Source of the DNA: an uncultured Prevotella sp.
GTDB taxonomy: Bacteria > Bacteroidota > Bacteroidia > Bacteroidales > Bacteroidaceae
Direction: 5' to 3'
Length of the DNA stretch: 6,885 nt
NCBI GenBank assembly: GCA_900548195.1
Contig: URJQ01000130.1
Coordinates: 1-6,885 of the forward strand
Of the stretch, positions 5,015 through 6,885 are shown one piece after another; position 1 is the stretch's first letter; the number at the start of each line of letters is the position of its first letter. The notes beneath the pieces are model-generated. The model did not search any database, was not told where the DNA came from, and saw only the letters and a program-made list of their open reading frames with translations. The translations under genes were made by a program, and so were the position numbers.

Positions 5015-6466
5015 ATGAACAAAAACATCAAATATACACTTGCCGCAATGGTCTTCGCCTGCTGGGGCAATGCTATGGCACAAAATCCTTATGGTGCTTA
5101 CTTTATGGACGGCTACGCTTTCGGTCATCAGATGAATCCTGCAAAGGAATATGACCGCAGCGGATATTTCTCCACTCCGCTCTCGGGCAATACCAACATC
5201 GCATTGAGAGGAAATCTCAATCTGAAGGATGTGTTATATACCAATCCGAATGGCAAAGGACTCGTCACATATCTCCATCCGAGCATCTCTGTCGATGAGG
5301 CTATGAGCCATTTCAGTTCCGACAATAAATTGATTTCTGATTTCCGTTACGACCTTTTCAGTATAGGTTTTCACGCTCTGAAGGGCTACAACACCATCGG
5401 ATTAGGACTGCGCAACAACGGTGGTGTCAATATTCCTTACGGACTACTTGACCTTACCAAGAACCTGCAGAACAAAGACTATAGCATCAGCGACCTCGGT
5501 GTTTCTGTCCAAAGCTACGCAGAATTGTCCTATGGCTATAGCACCAATGTCACTCCTTACCTCCGCATTGGCGGTAAAGCAAAGGTGCTCTTCGGTCTGG
5601 CCTATGCAAAAGCCAAGATGGATGACCTCACCCTCAATCTTCAAGACGAAAACCAATGGACCGCCACTGCCCACGTCAGAGCTGAAGTGGGAATCAAGGG
5701 ATTCACATGGGGCGATCCCAAGGTGAAAGAATACAGTGATGCGTACAAGGAAAACAATCCTGGAGCCAACACATACGAGTCTGTTGACTTTGACAATGCT
5801 GACGTTGACGGATTCGGACTCGGTGGATTCGGACTCGGATTCGACCTCGGTGCCGAACTGGACCTTGGCAAGCTCGGTCTGGTTGACGGTCTCAAGGCGA
5901 GTGCTGCCATTCTCGATGTCGGTTTCATCAAATGGAAAGATGTCGCTGTAGCACAAAACAAGGGCGCTGAATTCAAGTTTGATGGCTTCCAGGATGTCAA
6001 AGTGGATGATGGTAATGGTACCAAACTGGATGACCAGACCGATGATATTGGCGACCGTCTCTCAGACCTCTTGGCTATTGAGGAAAAAGGAACTGAAAGC
6101 ACCACTACCACTCTCGGCGCTACTCTCAATGTAGGCGTGGAATACACTCTCCCTACCTACAACAAGCTTTCCTTCGGATTGCTCAGCACCACCCGCATCC
6201 AGGGTGAATACTCATGGAATGAAGAGCGCCTCTCTGTCAATTATCACCCTGCCAAATGGTTTGAATTAGGAGTCAGTGGCGGTGTAGGTACTCTCGGTAC
6301 AAGCGTGGGATGGGTGTTCAACTGCCATCCTGCTGGCATCAATCTTTTCCTTGCCGGCGACCATATCCTCGGCAAACTCAGTAAGCAGGGCATTCCTCTC
6401 AACAGCAATGCTGACATTTCCCTCGGCATCACAGTGCCACTGGGAAAGGCTAAGAGCAGAGATTAA
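5015..6466 (+). CDS. Outer-membrane beta-barrel protein, DUF5723-like
   Basis: A 483-residue exported protein. Residues 1-22 form a Sec signal peptide (MNKNIKYTLAAMVFACWGNA then MA), with probable cleavage after AMA before Gln23. The mature N-terminus AQNPYGAYFMDGYAFGHQMNPA, with the conserved Asn-Pro-Ala at 41-43, is the hallmark I associate with the Bacteroidetes DUF5723 family, distantly like PorV/FadL-type barrels. Alternating strands with turns follow (for example 59-75, 127-140, 181-200, 216-232, 365-405, 415-435, 462-477). Residues 266-275 are two GFGLG repeats, and acidic loops flank them (236-265, 324-360). Function is unknown; proposed roles for relatives are outer-membrane transport or structure. 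It is 18 bases downstream of the broken lipoprotein in the same operon, so its partner lipoprotein may be missing in this strain. The ATG at 5015 is supported by the signal peptide. Family name is moderately sure; outer-membrane location is more sure. Confidence 0.75.
   Translation: MNKNIKYTLAAMVFACWGNAMAQNPYGAYFMDGYAFGHQMNPAKEYDRSGYFSTPLSGNTNIALRGNLNLKDVLYTNPNGKGLVTYLHPSISVDEAMSHFSSDNKLISDFRYDLFSIGFHALKGYNTIGLGLRNNGGVNIPYGLLDLTKNLQNKDYSISDLGVSVQSYAELSYGYSTNVTPYLRIGGKAKVLFGLAYAKAKMDDLTLNLQDENQWTATAHVRAEVGIKGFTWGDPKVKEYSDAYKENNPGANTYESVDFDNADVDGFGLGGFGLGFDLGAELDLGKLGLVDGLKASAAILDVGFIKWKDVAVAQNKGAEFKFDGFQDVKVDDGNGTKLDDQTDDIGDRLSDLLAIEEKGTESTTTTLGATLNVGVEYTLPTYNKLSFGLLSTTRIQGEYSWNEERLSVNYHPAKWFELGVSGGVGTLGTSVGWVFNCHPAGINLFLAGDHILGKLSKQGIPLNSNADISLGITVPLGKAKSRD
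5810..5838 (+). repeat. 15-base in-frame tandem repeat encoding GFGLG
   Basis: GGATTCGGACTCGG occurs at 5810-5823 and again at 5825-5838, and a third, degenerate copy (ATTCGACCTCGG) follows. The period is 15 bases, so copy-number changes would keep the frame and lengthen a Gly-rich strand or loop of the barrel protein. Confidence 0.75.
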
Positions 6467-6471
6467 GTGAT

Positions 6472-6567
6472 GGTTGTTGGTTGCCGGTTGTCGGTCGTAA
6501 TGTTGCAGACAAAAATACTTACAACCTATAACCCGCAACCAACAATCTGTAACCAACAACCGACAAC
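6472..6567. repeat. Intergenic inverted-repeat region built on GGTTGTTGGTT
   Basis: The left arm (6472-6494) contains TTGTTGGTTGC, which pairs with GCAACCAACAA (6535-6545). It also contains GGTTGTTGGTT, which pairs with AACCAACAACC (6551-6561), and GTTGTCGG, which pairs with CCGACAAC (6560-6567). The 3' side thus holds two alternative partners for one left arm, and a long imperfect hairpin is possible. It follows the barrel gene's stop by a few bases and has no coding potential. It may be a dispersed extragenic palindromic element or a transcript-end structure. Confidence 0.65.
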
Positions 6568-6657
6568 AGCAATAAGCCATTGGAATAACCAGAATACCAG
6601 TCTGTGAAATATGAATGTTCTGAATAGGCCGGGTGTCTATCACTCAGTGGAATATAT

Positions 6658-6689
6658 GTTAAAAAAAAGCTAATTTTGCGTTTTTTAAC
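6658..6689 (+). terminator. Hairpin with A/T-rich stem, possible weak terminator
   Basis: GTTAAAAAA (6658-6666) pairs exactly with TTTTTTAAC (6681-6689), and an inner GC pairs with GC around TAATTTT after a small bulge. The 3' arm itself supplies the T-run, but there is no T-run beyond the stem. It may end the upstream operon or be a regulatory palindrome before the next gene's promoter. Confidence 0.4.
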
Positions 6690-6722
6690 ATTGATGAACG
6701 GATAGTTTACTATGCTTTTTTA

Positions 6723-6730
6723 TATTTTTG
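6723..6730 (+). promoter_or_regulatory. Likely -7 element of the downstream lipoprotein gene
   Basis: TATTTTTG fits TAnnTTTG and lies 34 bases before the ATG at 6765, a usual leader length. No TTTG is found at the -33 spacing, so the promoter is only partly supported. Confidence 0.45.
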
Positions 6731-6764
6731 CATCAAACTATAAATTATTTCATCCCCATACGTC

Positions 6765-6885
6765 ATGAAAGTTAAAGGACTTTATGGAATAGTTTTCTTT
6801 CTATTCCTTTTAATGCACGCATTCACCGCCTGCAGCGATGATGACCCAGAAGAAGTATACAACCAGGCTCACTATCAGGACGTAC
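6765..6885 (+). CDS. Putative surface lipoprotein, 5' part only
   Basis: The frame opens at the ATG at 6765 and runs off the window after 40 codons. Residues 1-22 form a lipoprotein signal peptide: basic start (MKVKG), a Phe/Leu-rich core, and lipobox FTAC with lipidated Cys23. The next residues S-D-D-D-P-E-E match the acidic lipoprotein export signal described for Bacteroides (SDDDD type), which predicts display on the outer face of the outer membrane. Mature domains lie outside the window, so no function can be given. It is preceded by its own -7 box and is separated from the operon upstream by hairpins and a 298-base spacer, so it is probably a separate transcript. Confidence 0.85.
   Translation, partial: MKVKGLYGIVFFLFLLMHAFTACSDDDPEEVYNQAHYQDV

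Noticed and set aside
5444..5956. Minus-strand frame within the barrel gene, and the overlapping one at 5641-6147
   Set aside because: Both are antisense to a well-supported exported protein and show low-complexity Ser/Glu or Ser/Pro content.
6472..6567. CRISPR array
   Set aside because: The repeats are short, mostly inverted rather than direct, and without regular spacers; no cas gene is present.
6266..6643. Minus-strand frame over the inverted-repeat spacer
   Set aside because: Its middle is a translation of the GGTTG/CAACC repeats and its end is antisense to the barrel gene.

Overview
The window most likely comes from a Bacteroidales chromosome, probably a Prevotella-like member of Prevotellaceae. 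The support is internal. Four or five promoters fit the Bacteroidetes pattern (TTTG or TTG, about 19-21 bases, then TAnnTTTG). Leaders are A-rich and lack Shine-Dalgarno sequences. Lipoproteins carry an acidic stretch just after the lipidated cysteine. Protein families (Bacteroidetes WYL regulator, DUF5723-like outer-membrane protein) point the same way. No similarity search was possible, so family names rest on recognition of motifs.

Left part (1-1400). A WYL-domain regulator gene on the minus strand is broken twice: a one-base frameshift after about 22 codons and a lost C-terminal part near position 75. Next is an initiator tRNA-Met gene on the minus strand, with its own terminator (978-1020) and a very good promoter (1209-1240). 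A divergent promoter (1309-1339) drives the following genes rightward.

Middle part (1400-2930). A TetR-family regulator is followed by fabG (3-oxoacyl-ACP reductase), with a 36-base hairpin between them and a strong intrinsic terminator after fabG. The pair suggests a regulator of fatty-acid synthesis sitting beside one of its enzymes, possibly co-transcribed.

Right part (2930-6885). A canonical promoter drives a two-gene envelope operon: a large lipoprotein (638 aa if intact) and, 18 bases later, a DUF5723-like outer-membrane beta-barrel protein with a signal peptide. The lipoprotein frame is broken by a perfect tandem TAAA-TAAA at 3501-3508. Removing one 4-base copy restores one continuous protein, so this is either a recent inactivation or a slippage-type on/off switch. 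After the operon come an intergenic inverted-repeat region (6472-6567), a second hairpin (6658-6689) and the start of another lipoprotein whose CSDDD sequence resembles the Bacteroides surface-export signal.

I see no CRISPR array, complete insertion sequence, rRNA or phage gene. The most noteworthy points are the 4-base duplication in the lipoprotein, the doubly broken WYL gene next to the tRNA, and the GGTTGTTGGTT inverted-repeat spacer.
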